Assembly: GCA_025331565.1 (NCBI GenBank)
Contig: JAFREQ010000003.1
Span: forward strand, 13,013,001-13,077,000
Direction of reading: 5' to 3'
DNA from: Holacanthus passer
Lineage: Eukaryota > Chordata > Actinopteri > Pomacanthidae
Length of the DNA: 64,000 nt
The notes beneath the pieces are model-generated. The model had not been told where the DNA came from, did no database searches, and saw only the letters and a program-made list of their open reading frames with translations. The stretch's first letter is position 1. Every line of letters starts with the position of its first letter. A program made the translations under genes and the position numbers. Positions 24,801 to 35,350 of the stretch are shown one piece after another.

Positions 24801-24981
24801 TGCTGCTCTGGTCCTGGTGGGGGATTACACCAGGGGAAGCAGCAGCTATGTCCGGCCCCCGCCTAAAGGAAGCAGCAGAACCCTCTATGACAGCTGTGTT
24901 GACCGTGAGAACGACCCCAGCATCTATGTTGTCTTTGACAAACAGCAGATTTATCCAGAGTATCTCATAAACTACTCATAA
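18827..24981 (+). CDS. parp12: PARP12-like mono-ADP-ribosyltransferase (CCCH zinc fingers, WWE, ART), eleven exons
   Basis: Interferon-linked antiviral and stress-granule/Golgi mono-ADP-ribosyltransferase. Exons: 18827-19146, 20235-20370, 20506-20770, 20862-21017, 21111-21300, 21416-21590, 21738-21973, 22092-22179, 22283-22413, 24322-24473 and 24725-24981. Total 2106 nt gives 701 residues, the human PARP12 length. Order: N-terminal winged-helix-like region and a zinc finger (to about residue 130), CCCH fingers (CQHHFQGDCKFGSSCKRSH; ICLFFIRRHCSFKDRCARVH), first WWE (PYRWQVLDSDGVTWKDLP), second WWE (TTEWIWYWKSDSGKWLEF; QMYQQNVKYKTKREVRRRPR), then the catalytic domain. The NAD site keeps His about 587 (LFHGT) and Tyr about 619 (GSYFARD). 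The third triad position falls in the hydrophobic YLI stretch of the IYPEYLINYS end, as in PARP12, which points to mono- rather than poly-ADP-ribosylation and away from catalytically dead ZC3HAV1. Intron 9 hosts a Tc1 element. The a/b paralogue is unresolved. Confidence 0.92.
19147..20234 (+). other. parp12 intron 1
   Basis: Donor GTAAGT and acceptor TTTTTCAG, splitting the first zinc finger. AT-rich and without coding potential. I see no recognisable repeat. Confidence 0.75.
22620..24160 (+). mobile_element. Decayed Tc1/mariner transposon in parp12 intron 9
   Basis: Inverted ends share a long block (GATCAAAAGATGAATATGA, then TAGATGTGTTAAACAACTTA) near 22680-22795 and, inverted, 23990-24120. 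The right end is clear at ...GGGGACTGTA (24160); the left end is eroded, so the start is approximate. Inside is a Tc1-family DD34E transposase, broken by stops and frameshifts: HTH region about 22965-23100, first Asp in KVLWTDETK (about 23375), second in QQDNDPK (about 23645), Glu in DLNPIEHAF (about 23740), and end ATKY. The element lies between the exon for VFQW and the exon carrying the catalytic His, without touching splice signals. It is non-functional as coded. Confidence 0.85.
24231..24275 (+). repeat. Retroposon-tail copy (diverged)
   Basis: AATTTCTCTATTGTGGGACT followed by AATAAAGGAATATCTTAA resembles the tail at 24636-24676 with several changes. It lies in the same parp12 intron, downstream of the Tc1 element. 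Confidence 0.5.
24636..24676 (+). repeat. Retroposon-tail copy
   Basis: AATTTCCCCACTGTGGGACG and then AATAAAGGTTTATCTTATCT, the near-exact reverse complement of 16428-16470. It fills much of the short intron before the last parp12 exon. Confidence 0.6.
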
Positions 24982-25975
24982 GTTCCAATGCTATTGCTTC
25001 CTTTTCTGAAGACTTGACTCAGAAGAAAAACTCCATTGGTAGGTCTTCACTGTGGCTGGAAACAGCAAGTGGCTTTGTTAAAGATTTGTGTTAGAGTTTT
25101 ACAGTAGCAGAAGGAGGAGTATTTGGATCCTTCACTGAAGGGAAAGTAGTAACACTGCAATGTAAAAACACAATTTAAAGCCCTGCATTTAAAATCTTAC
25201 TCAGTAAAAGTCCAGACATTATATCAAGAAAATATGCTTAAATATCCAAAATCCTCATTATGCAGCAGAATGGCCGATGTGTGTGTATGCGTGTGATATT
25301 ATTCTATATTACATTACTGTATTATTATCATTCATGCATAAATAGTTGAGGGAGACTGAGGTGTAGCTCATTTGAACTTCTTTACATACTGTTGCATCAG
25401 ATTTTATGAGCGGATATGTTACAATACTTTTGTCTGAAGTGGAGGTGTACATAGAAATAATAATAAAATAATTTTTTTCACAATTCCTGTTACTGTAGTT
25501 GAGCGAGTAAAAGATGACCTGATTTCAAAAAGTCACAGTTAAGGATCATACATTTTTTTAAATATTTTAAGCAAGATTGCTTTTATATTTCATTCTTTTT
25601 CATTTTAAAAATAACAAAACACGAAAAGGGCCTGGAACAAAAATTTTGGCTCCCTGCATGGGCAGTACTTAGCAACAATCACAAATCTCTTGTTTCATCT
25701 TAACTGTATGTCTTTTGGAGATCAGTTCATTTTCTACTCACTTAACTATTCACAGAAATAGAAATTTCTTTTAAGGCCACTGTGCCCAGTTCTTTTAATG
25801 CCACTGTATTTCCTTGGCCAATGCCTATTTTTGTGATTGGTGTTATTGTTGCATTTTGTTGTGTCAAAGCTCATTATTGAAAGTCTAAATGAAGGGCAGT
25901 GAGGGCAACATTATGTGCTGTTAAGTTTTGAAATGCACAGATTTTGTTCTGTAATAAACATGTTCCAAATTGCCA
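24982..25975 (+). other. parp12: parp12 3' untranslated region
   Basis: About 1 kb of AT-rich sequence after the stop, with the best AATAAA at 25953-25958 (GTAATAAACATG). Weaker AATAAT/AATAAA runs occur near 25458-25472. The end is inferred from the signal. Confidence 0.6.
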
Positions 25976-26664
25976 TGTCAGTGTAATTAAATTACCATAG
26001 AACAAACCATTTAAACCCATTTTAAATGTACAGCAGGCACATTCAGTCATCTGGCTTTAATTATTTGATCAGAGCAGCTGAAATATACATGTTTCATAGA
26101 AATAATCATCAGTAAATCACTCTCATTGTATAAGTTCAAAATAAAAATTAATTCATTGGTTGCAGTCAAGAGCTTCTCTGAGAATAACTCCCAAACACCG
26201 GCTACAATTCTACCAAAAATTTCAACATGAGAAACAGTTGTGAGATTATGTTTTCATTTCGCTAAATGGAATAAATGTCCTTCAAAGAGAAAAGTGATAA
26301 AATGTGGTCCAGACACATTTGATAAGAACTGATCAGGTCATCAGAGACAAATCAACAATTAGGAAACCACTGCTTTCACTCTAAAATCAATTTCAATTCA
26401 AGGATGTAGAAACATGACATCGCTGTGTTAGGCATCATCAAATAAAGTCTTCAGTATATTCAAATACAATCAGTAACACCAAGTGACAGCTCCATCCCAG
26501 CACCAAAACATGAACCCTTCCTCATCATTTCATCCATCATTCATGGGCAGAAGCAGCTCAGTCAAACAACAACAGACGGCCCACTGGATGAAGGGATGTG
26601 TGAACTCTGAGATTCAGCTGCAAGATTTCATCCTAAACATTCAAGTTTTCTCACCTAATCATTA
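25976..26664. other. Gap between the parp12 and tbxas1 3' ends
   Basis: About 690 bp between opposing polyadenylation signals. AT-rich with no coding potential or recognised repeat. Confidence 0.6.
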
Positions 26665-26690
26665 TTTATTTTAAGAAAAATATATTTATT
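26665..26690 (-). terminator. Polyadenylation signals, tbxas1
   Basis: Two minus-strand AATAAA hexamers (26665-26670 and 26685-26690), about 320 nt past the tbxas1 stop. They fit a short 3' UTR. Confidence 0.55.
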
Positions 26691-27008
26691 GCTACATAGT
26701 GAGACAAGAGGCTCAGAGTGGCTCATATTCCTTTGTTTGCTCCTCTCGCTCCCTCTCTGCCTTATTATCACCAAAATAATTGATGAAGTCATCAGCAGGG
26801 ACTTCAGAGGGACCCACACTGTGTCATCCACAGCGGCTGATCAGACAGGTGACAGCAACTGGACCAATCCCACTTTGTGTTAATTATTACAGAACTGCTG
26901 TTTCTCAATCATCATCAAGGTGGAAATATCTAAAAGTGAACAGAAAGGTCCAGAAAACCGCTCACACCGTGTCACTGTCACAACATGAACCAGGAAGATG
27001 AACAGTGA

Positions 27009-30000
27009 CTAACTCTCTGCTGTGTCTCTTCTTTGAATTTTCACAAATATGCCGTTCTTAGGTCCCAGAGTGCTCGACGACTTCAACTCCAGAGGAACCT
27101 GCACAAAGAAAAGAATGTTTGTGTTTTTTAAATGCAGGATTACATTCATAACCACATATGTAAATAGCTGACAGATGCATACTGAATGTTGATTACAGCA
27201 TTCGTCCCATTGGTTCATTTTTGCAATTTACAGCAATCTCAAATGTCCAGTAAAAGACATAAATATTATTATTATTGACAAGAGACGTAACATTAATATA
27301 GACAGTCGAAGTGATTAGAATAAGAGGTGATGCAGTTGCAGCTCCAACACAACAGTGTGGAGGAAACAGCTACACACCCACTGCTTCATCGTTCTGGATT
27401 GTTATTATGTTGGTAAAATCCCAAAGCAGCTACAACAAATAAACATAAAACTGTATTATCAGCTGTGAGGACACTGAGGCTGATGATTGTGTTCCCACTC
27501 TCTGATCCCTTGTGATGCTACAAATTCTTCTTTTTGTTGGAATCATTTATGAAGCTGCTTTAATATTTCATTACAATTTAACCAATGAGTGTTGTTTTTT
27601 TTCAAATACACGTGTTGTGTGTAATTGTATCTTCTGTGTGTATGAATCATTTTTCTTTTCTTTTAACAGACTGTTGTCTTTAGTGTTTAAAGCTCCAGCT
27701 CACCTTGGTCTCAGAGCAGGCCACAATGCTGAACCTGTGCAGCACACGCACAAGAGCCATTTTGATTTCCAGCTGGGCGAGCCTCATCCCCACACAGTTC
27801 CGGGGTCCGGCCCCGAACGGCAGGTATACAAATGGATGTCGACTGGCCTTGGCCTCTGGTGTGAAGCTGCAGATTCAACAGCAAGTTATATTTTTTGATG
27901 AATGAAAAGCAGGAGTGAAAAGGAGTCCATCAGTATCAAACGGTGTATTTCATTTAGCTTTAGTGCTGTAGAGGCAGGGATATGTTTTCTCACTGGTCAC
28001 TAGGGGTGGTGGGTGTGTTTGGATGTGTGTGTGGGCAGAGCTGTGTGTCTGTGGGTGTGTCACTGTGGCTGAATGATTGCCTAACAGATATCACCTGCAC
28101 CTACCTGTGAATTTGTTTGCTTGGTACAAAGAGAGGGATAGGTAGTGTGCTCATATTTCTGTTGACCGCTTAAGCTATTTCCCATCATAGTCTAGTCATC
28201 ATTGCATAAATGTCTCAATGTATGTTTTTATCGAGAGGGTTAAAATGAACTCTCAAACTGCAGTAATGGCTTCATGTTTCCTCCTTGGACTCAGCGTGTC
28301 AGACAGAGCCCTGCTTCCTCCTCTCAGTGACTAACTTAGTTTTGATAGTCACACTACAAGTGCTATGCAGAGACTTTTACTTTGACCCTTGTTTTATTTA
28401 TTTTTGCAGGTGGTGACAGTGAATTTGTCAGCAGACAGAGTCAAGGGATTTCCTAGATTTAATAATGACACACACTTCACAGTTTTTCTCATTTCCTGTA
28501 AGAACAGAGTCCTACCGTTCAGGGATGAACCTCTCAGGCTCTGGCCAGTATTCTGGGTCGTAGTGGAGGAAGCCTGCTGGGATCTCCAGTGTCGCTCCTT
28601 TAGGGAGGAACTGGCCGTTCAACACACAGTTGTGGTCGATGTCTCTTGCAAACCTTTGTTGGGCAAAAACTTTTGTTTTATATACCCAAACTTATTTTTC
28701 TTTTGTTACATTCTTTGTAAACATAACTAAAATGGACATTATGTAAAGAAGCACTTAATCTAATGAAAATAGATCTTTGATTATCATTTAATGTTCTTAA
28801 CTGACCTGAATCCAGGTGGGTAGAGGCGCAATGTCTCACTTATGACCATGTCTAAATATTTCAGCTCCTGGACATTTGTGTAATCTGGTGACTCCTACAA
28901 CCAAATGGACAACACAAGATCAATTCAGCACCATTCTGTTTTGAAATATAAAAATGAAAACGTCTGTGCATGCAACTTGTCTTGTAATGAGATATATCCA
29001 CAACTGTCCACGACTAAAATCTTGTCACATAAGTACAAGAAGAAAATGAGATCAGTGACACACTCACGTGTCTGGTGAAGAAGTCATCCACTTCTTCCTG
29101 TACTTTCCTTGACATTCGGGGTGGAGGGCCAGGAGGTAGCAGGTGAAGGCCAACGTGTTGCTGCTGGTCTCGTAGCCTGCCAGGAGAAAGACAAAAGCCT
29201 GACCCACGACCTCGTCCTCAGACATCATCTTTTTCTGTGGACGCCTGGTGGGGGTCTCCTGTGGGTGAAGATGGTCCTGATCAGAGGCAGACGCTTGTGT
29301 CTGCTGCTCCCTGTGATCGAGCTCTTCAGCAGAGTTCGCTGGGTCAAAGTGTTCCAAAGACACAGACTCCCTGCTGCTACGTGCATCCAACATCAGCTGA
29401 AGGAAGTCTCGACGTCTCTATGTGCAAAAAGAAAAAATCAATCAATTAAGTCATAAAAGGATGACGTTGCACTGTATTAAGATGATTAAATGATTCACCT
29501 GTTCAGGAGGCTGCTCCTCTCTCTGCTTGATGATCTTATGAATGCTGTTGATGAAGAACTGACTCATCTTGTCTCGTCTTTTGTTGGGGATGAATCTCGC
29601 CAGAGGAGCCATGATGGATGGAAACGCAACTGGACACACAAACCAAACATGTTGGTGTGACTCTACCTGAAACTTTACACACTCACACATGACTGTACAA
29701 TTATAAAATGGATGTGCTTTGATGTCTATTAAAACATATCAACATCAACAACAACTTCTTCCAATGACTCATCAAATTAAGAGTTACTGAAAACCGTCCA
29801 GATTCAGGTCTATGCTTTTATTTATTTATTTATTTATTTTGCCTTTGTTGCATTCCTATATAAATGTCCCATATAAATCTCTCAAAAGTAGTAATTCATG
29901 AAGATAAATAACAACACTAATAGATTAGACTGACTGAAAAACAGCATGATGGGCCTGAAGAAAGAAAAGGAGAAGAACATCTGAGCATGGCTGACAAACG

Positions 30001-33000
30001 GGTCATCTGGGTTGTTCTGAGAGTCCACCTGAGTTCCAAAAGCCACGCTGGCGATAACGTCCATGGTGAAGCAGCCAAAACACCTGCAACAACACGCACA
30101 CAAACAAACATGTGAGGAAGGACAGTAAGAAAAAACCCTAATTCTGAGAGACTCTGTTTAGTGCATGTGTGATTACTTGTGGATGTCAAAGGCGTCTCCT
30201 GACTCAGCGTAAACATTCAGGTTGTTCATCAGGACATCGGTGGCTGTGTTGATGAGTGGAACCATCTACAGGAAAATATAAGGCCCATAGTCCATAAATA
30301 CGACAAAACTCAGGAAAAGTCAACATGGCTCCACAAGAAAAATTGTTTGTAGATAAAAATACCAATAAATACACAATGCACAGACTGAATGGATGTCCAG
30401 TGACTGCTTTAAGATGGGGAAAAAAAGATGAACACATTGAAAGCCAAAATACAGCAAACACTGTGGGGTTCCTCGTGGCTGAAAAGGAATTTAAAGAAGG
30501 GAGTGTGACTAAGTGGTAACCTGAACTTTATTTGAGTAATTAATGAAGAGAAAAAAGAACTTCAAAGTCAAAACTGAGTTTTGACAGAAAAGAGAATTTG
30601 CACTATAAAGTCAATATACCCTGGAAATATCCCCTTTTTCTACAAAGGAGGCCTTCAAGTGCTCTCCACTCCTCACACCACTGCCTCTTAAATGATGTAC
30701 AATGCCTACAAAAAGTATTCACCCCCCTTGGATGTTTCACGCTTTTGTTGCTTTTATACATGAAATCATGTTCAGTATAATTTGGCTTTTTTGACAAGAA
30801 TTTGCAAAAACAACTCTTTAATATCAAAGTGAAAACAGATTTTTACAAACTAATGTCAATTAATTAAAAATATATTATTGTAAAATAAGTGTTTGCATAA
30901 ATATTCACCCCCTTTAAAGTGACTGACCTAATTCAACAGAGGTCCAGCTAGTTGATGCCAGCAGTGTCACAATTAGTGAAATAGAGATCACCTGAGTGCA
31001 GCTGATGTGTGTCAAGTGATTGTAGCAGTAAACACCTGTGTCTGGGAGCTCCAGTCTCTGGTTCATCAGTATTCCTGCTACGATTGTGAATGAGGACAAA
31101 AGAACACTCCAAGCAACTCAGAGAAAAGATCACTGAAAAACATAAGTCAGGAGATGGCTACAAAAAGATTTCCAACTCACTGGACCTCCCACTGTGTTCA
31201 GTTAAATCCATCATTGAGAAATGGAAGGATGGCACATGTTTAAATCTGCCTAGAGCTGGTCCTCACAAACTGAGTGACCGGGCAAGAAGAAGACTGGTGA
31301 GGGAGGCCACCAAGACACCTTCGACCACTCTGAAGGAGTTAAAAGCTTCAGTGGCTCAGATGGGAGAGACTGTACATACAACAACTGTTGCCCGGGTTCT
31401 TCACCAGTCGAAGCTGTGTGGGAGAGTGGCAAAGAGAACGCCACTGTTGAAAAAAAGATCTCAATCCAATCGAGAATTTGTGGCTGGACTTGACCTGACA
31501 GAGCTTGAGCTGTTTTGCAAGGATGAAAGGAAAAGAATTGCAGTGTCCAGGTGTGCCAGCCTGACTGAGATATATCCACACAGATTCAGTGCTGTGATGG
31601 CAGCCAAAGGTGCATCTGCTAAATACTGACCTGAAGGGGGTGAATATTTATGCAATCATTTACTTTACCTTATATATTTTTCATTAATTTACATTATTTT
31701 GTCAAAATCTATTTTCACTTTGATATCATGATTTCATGTATAAAAGCAACAAAAGGGTGAAACATCAAAGTAAGTTTACAGACTTTTTTTTTTGTCAACA
31801 GTGTCACAGCTCTTGTCAATCAGATTTACTTGTCTTTTTAGTATTTACAGTATTTACAAATACTTTTTATAGGCATTATAGATCCAATATTAACTTTAGC
31901 TGAAGACAACAGGGCAACACCACTATAAATGAATGACACGTTTATCATCAAGCTTTGCCCTCGATTACATAATACTTTCCACTATTGGAAAACCAAACTC
32001 GACCTTTCCTTATATAAGACACCTTTTTTTTTTTTTTTTTTGAAGCAAAGAATCTAAAAATTAGTTACAACTATTTTTCCTCCAGCTCCACATCATTAAT
32101 GATCTTTTTGAACTGGCAAATATTAAGAGCGCAAAAAAATCCTTGTAATATATATGGAATGATTCTAATCCTTGGACATATCCGTATCTCACCTCTTTCA
32201 TCTTGGCAGCACTGAATGACGGTGTCAGGATGCTCCGCACTCTCTTCCAGCGTTCATTCCTCAACATGAGCAGACAGTCAGTCATGGGTTTGGTGGCAAA
32301 ACGAAGAGTCTGTACAGAGAGAAAGTAAACATAGTTATCGTCACTTTATTGAAGCTTATGTCAGAATCACGAAGAAGTGTCCATGTGCATGCTTTGGTTA
32401 ATGTCCTCACCATTCTGTTTGGGAAACTGCTGAAGTCTCTGACCATCACTTGTCTCAGCATGTCAGGGTCTGCGACCACCACCACCGGTCTGCGGCCCAA
32501 GTAATACCTAAAATATATCAAGGAGAGTCAAATCAGACAACAATCCTAAGGCTGCTAACAGGTTTTTAACAAGAAAGTATTTATTTCATTTTACAAATCA
32601 ATGAAATGTTTAGGTACTCATTCTATTAGATGCTGATGTAGAAAGCATTTCTTGTACTTACCCACAAACTCTGCCATGTGTCTTTATGAGGTCACTGAGG
32701 GGTTCGAAAAAACCCTGAGGAGAAAGTTAAAGAACTACATCAGAAAAGAATGAAAATAAAATCCATTCTACACTGGAGACAGACTGATATTGGGACTGTG
32801 ATAAATATAATTCACATATAATCCCGGACCAAAACTAAAAGCCATGAAGAGGGTAATGAAAGAAACTAACTTCACATTCTTACATGAAGCTCATTTATTT
32901 GTGTGTGTGCACATGTAAGAATGGGCAAATTTTAAAAAATGAAAATGCGGAAAACACGAAACATGGTGTTGACTCGTGTTCCTCCTGAGACAAATGGGAC

Positions 33001-34602
33001 GCGTCACTTCAGCCAACTGCTTCAAATGAATATGCACAGACATTTTTTTAGCTCATCTAATGGAGCACTTCAGAAGGATTACACCAATCAGTGTGCACGG
33101 GAAAGATTTCAGGATAGGCGTTTGCTATTTAACATATTCCTTTAACATTTTGGAGGAAACCTGGGCTGTAGTGTTAAAGGGGAAAAATGACGGTGGATGC
33201 ACAATCCACCACAGTCAATACCCTGCCATGCCAGCAGAGGTCACTGGTTAATCAAGTCAGTACTGGTAGGAGAGGGCATAAAGCCAAGGGCCCTGTCTGT
33301 GAGGACATTGGTCAGGCCACAACATCAAAGTCAAAAATATCCTAAACTACTACACCTAGATTGTGCATGCAGGTTAATGCACTTCCAACAGGAAGAGTAA
33401 AAATGCAGTTAATGAAATAATCAGCTCTGGCAAGTTAGATCTGATAATCATCTGTCGGGTACTGTTCTAAGGTCTGCCACAGCTTGTTTTATTATTGTCT
33501 CAATGTAGTAAGTAAACGTACTGTCAGCAATCTCATTTCCCGAGACTGCAGCTCACACTAACACTCGAACACTCCTCAGAGACACTGAATCCTACTGGTT
33601 CTCTGGATACGACTAAAGTGACCTGGCGCATTTCAAGATACTGAATACCATGGCCATGGCCACCTAGCCTGAGCAACTGAGTAATTAATAACTAAACCGC
33701 ATCAGGACCTGCTGCACAGAGACACAAACCATAAAAACCTGGAACATCATTGTTGAATGCTTTATGAAAATACATAATCTTCTTAACTAAGGAGTGTTTC
33801 TCTTCCAGCTTTCTTTTTCACTAACAATGAAAACTAAGAAGGTTCTGTTATAATAGAAGGATATTATTTATGCAAGGCTGGACGTATTGTTTCAAGCAGT
33901 ACTGAATAATCTTGATGACACTGTCAATGCAGCAAGCCAAAGGCTGAGGTGAAACTAAATAAAAACACAATGTAATTATTTTTGAGCGTTCTTCAATGTG
34001 GAAATCTGATAAAGTGCAGTAGTATGTTGGAAGGAAGATTTTTCTCCCATTAGTGGGGAAGGAAAGGTGGGTCTCAGTTGGATGAAAATCTTACCTGGCG
34101 AAACAAGAATATGTTGCCAAGGAAAGGTACTGGCTTTGGATGTTTGATGCCACATCTCTGAAGGACTGAAAACGGGTAAACTGAATACCTAGAAGACAGA
34201 ACAGAGTTGTGCTGATGAGTGATGAACTAACAGGGAAATTTTTTTTAGTAGACCAACATTTCCCCAAATATTCAGCCCATTGATTTTTATTATTACAATC
34301 TTTAGCTCTATCAACTCCACAAATCGACCCTCCGTTAGTTTGATCCTTGACATCGTGCTATCAGAAATCTCAACATGCAAAGCTGCAAACATCAAAGGCT
34401 TTGTAAAATTTCCAAAAATTGCTGCTTTATGTTATTAGTAGACATAAACTGACAGCAGCTGCTGCATCACAAACACACAGGGACTTGAAGAATTTACTCA
34501 CCAGTAGAGAAGACCCAGAAAAATGAGGAAGAGGCTGAATGTCATGGACCATCCGCTGGCCTTGACGTGAAATACATTCAGGAAGTCAACTACAGCCTCC
34601 AT
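27009..34602 (-). CDS. tbxas1: Thromboxane-A synthase (CYP5A1), thirteen coding exons, frameshift in exon 9
   Basis: ER-membrane P450 that isomerises prostaglandin H2 to thromboxane A2. Exons: 34602-34502, 34188-34095, 32714-32662, 32507-32411, 32309-32193, 30265-30177, 30083-29935, 29629-29499, 29417-29068, 28894-28806, 28653-28516, 27866-27704 and 27098-27009. Seen: N-terminal anchor (TFSLFLIFLGLLYW), HPKPVPFLGN, YYLGRRP, AESGDAFDIH, MDVIASVAFGTQVDS, I-helix FVFLLAGYETSSNT, ExxR (SETLR), haem loop FGAGPRNCVG (Cys about 494) and the diagnostic end TLGPKNGIFVKI. Lengths sum to 1661 nt, one short: exon 9 has 350 nt where phases need 351. Reading slips at 29111-29104, and codons KVQEEVDDFFTRH continue in another frame. 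As written, translation stops early in exon 10. CYP3A is excluded by the C-terminus, the long exon-9 insert and the neighbouring parp12 gene, as in human 7q34. Confidence 0.92.
29104..29111 (-). other. tbxas1: Apparent 1-bp deletion in tbxas1 exon 9
   Basis: On the minus strand the exon reads ...GAA TGT CAA GGAAAGTACAGG... Upstream codons are in one frame (YLLALHPECQ) and downstream ones in the next (KVQEEVDDFFTRH up to the donor CAC|GTGAGT). Both flanking exons require phase 0, so one base is missing. Without it, translation runs to a TGA inside exon 10. Confidence 0.85.
29816..29840. repeat. (TTTA)n microsatellite
   Basis: About six TTTA units in a tbxas1 intron. Confidence 0.9.
30698..31880 (+). 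mobile_element. Internally deleted Tc1-like transposon in tbxas1 intron 5
   Basis: Terminal inverted repeats of about 200 bp. The left end has ATGCCTACAAAAAGTATTCA and TTTTGTTGCTTTTATACATG. The right end inverts to ATGCCTATAAAAAGTATTTG and the same TTTTGTTGCTTTTATACATG. At about 1.18 kb it is shorter than a full 1.6-kb Tc1 element. It lies antisense to tbxas1 and encodes one open frame (31090-31629) that lacks the catalytic core. Confidence 0.85.
31090..31629 (+). CDS. Core-deleted Tc1 transposase ORF (DNA-binding part plus C-terminal tail)
   Basis: A 179-residue open frame. Residues 1 to about 115 are the bipartite helix-turn-helix DNA-binding region of Tc1 transposases (MRTKEHSKQLREKITEKHK; YKKISNSLDLPLCSVKSIIE; TLKELKASVAQMGETVHTTT; CGRVAKRTPLLKKRS). 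The frame then jumps to the family's C-terminal end (DLTELELFCKDERKRIAVSR; AAKGASAKY, stop). All three catalytic acidic positions, roughly 150-180 residues of DDE domain, are absent. The join is in frame, so a DNA-binding but inactive protein could be made. Expression is unknown; it may simply be a young deletion derivative. Confidence 0.7.
   Translation: MRTKEHSKQLREKITEKHKSGDGYKKISNSLDLPLCSVKSIIEKWKDGTCLNLPRAGPHKLSDRARRRLVREATKTPSTTLKELKASVAQMGETVHTTTVARVLHQSKLCGRVAKRTPLLKKRSQSNREFVAGLDLTELELFCKDERKRIAVSRCASLTEIYPHRFSAVMAAKGASAKY
32715..34094 (-). other. tbxas1 intron 2
   Basis: Donor CAG|GTAAGA (34094) and acceptor TCCTCAG (32715). About 1.4 kb, AT-rich, no coding potential. I recognise no repeat. 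Confidence 0.7.
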
Positions 34603-34649
34603 GATGGAAAATCCCTTCTCAGTCCTTAAGTGCAATAAGAACAAGCCCC
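34603..34649 (-). other. tbxas1: tbxas1 5' untranslated part of coding exon 1
   Basis: A good acceptor (CTTTTTTCCAG) on the minus strand ends at 34650, 47 nt upstream of the start codon, so the leader is probably spliced. The most likely upstream exon is near 35251. Confidence 0.5.
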
Positions 34650-35250
34650 CTGGAAAAAAGGAGAACAGACAGTCAGTGTAAAAGCTGCTGAATATGAGTT
34701 TGGGAGACTTTGGTCATCAACAAAACCTCTTTCTTTCTGTGGAAACATTGGATCGTTTTTCTGAATCATGCCTGTACATGTAGACAAAAAAAAACACATG
34801 ACAGTGACAGTACATCCCTTTGAAGACTTTGATCTCAGGCTGGTTTGTCTCATGTACATTAGTGGGTTGGTTTTTAAGATTTCGTAATGAATCATTTGTT
34901 TTGGCAGCTTTGTCTGAAGCCTTGACAGTGCTCACCTTTCCCCTGCATGTTGAGCAATGGGGGCATTTGGGACATGTCACACACAGTTTAATGACACAAA
35001 AAATTACGAATATCATTGTTATAGCTAAAGCACAAACCTATAGACGCATATAGTCTGTCTTCTTATACACTGTTAAAATCCCTGTCATCAGGCTGTAGGT
35101 CATTTGTGATGCTAGGCTTCTAGCATCAACAAAATATCGCAGGTTGTCGAATCTTTTCTGCAACATTTTCATTAAACAAATCAGCGTCGTTTTTATATAT
35201 CTGGAGAAATTTGGCACTTTTATGTCCAAAAACTACGTGATTTCGCTCAC

Positions 35251-35350
35251 CTTACACAATCCTGACAAGTCAATATTTCCTCTTCGTTTTGTCAATAGAG
35301 CACAGCCCAACAGAAAGCTGAGGTGCATACTGCCACCTACTGTACGGGGG
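35251..35350 (-). other. tbxas1: Candidate non-coding first exon of tbxas1
   Basis: On the minus strand a strong donor, TGTGTAAG|GTGAGC, lies at 35251/35250 after a stretch lacking an open frame. Joined to the acceptor at 34650 it would give a spliced 5' leader. The 5' border is arbitrary. Part of the stretch (GTGGCAGTATGCACC) resembles a repeat fragment. Confidence 0.35.

Noticed and set aside
18827..24981. Identification as ZC3HAV1 (ZAP/PARP13)
   Set aside because: The catalytic His and Tyr of the NAD site are present and the length equals PARP12. ZC3HAV1 has a degenerate NAD site.
29095..29111. An alternative donor (GTACAG at 29103) or another acceptor in exon 10 that would rescue tbxas1 without a frameshift
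   Set aside because: Stopping at 29104 leaves phase 2 while exon 10 needs phase 0. The other AG sites in exon 10 (after CACCAG or GTCCAG) do not give the needed offset either, so the missing base stands.
29109..29456. Long + strand open frame over tbxas1 exon 9
   Set aside because: It is antisense to a clear P450 exon and has no family resemblance.
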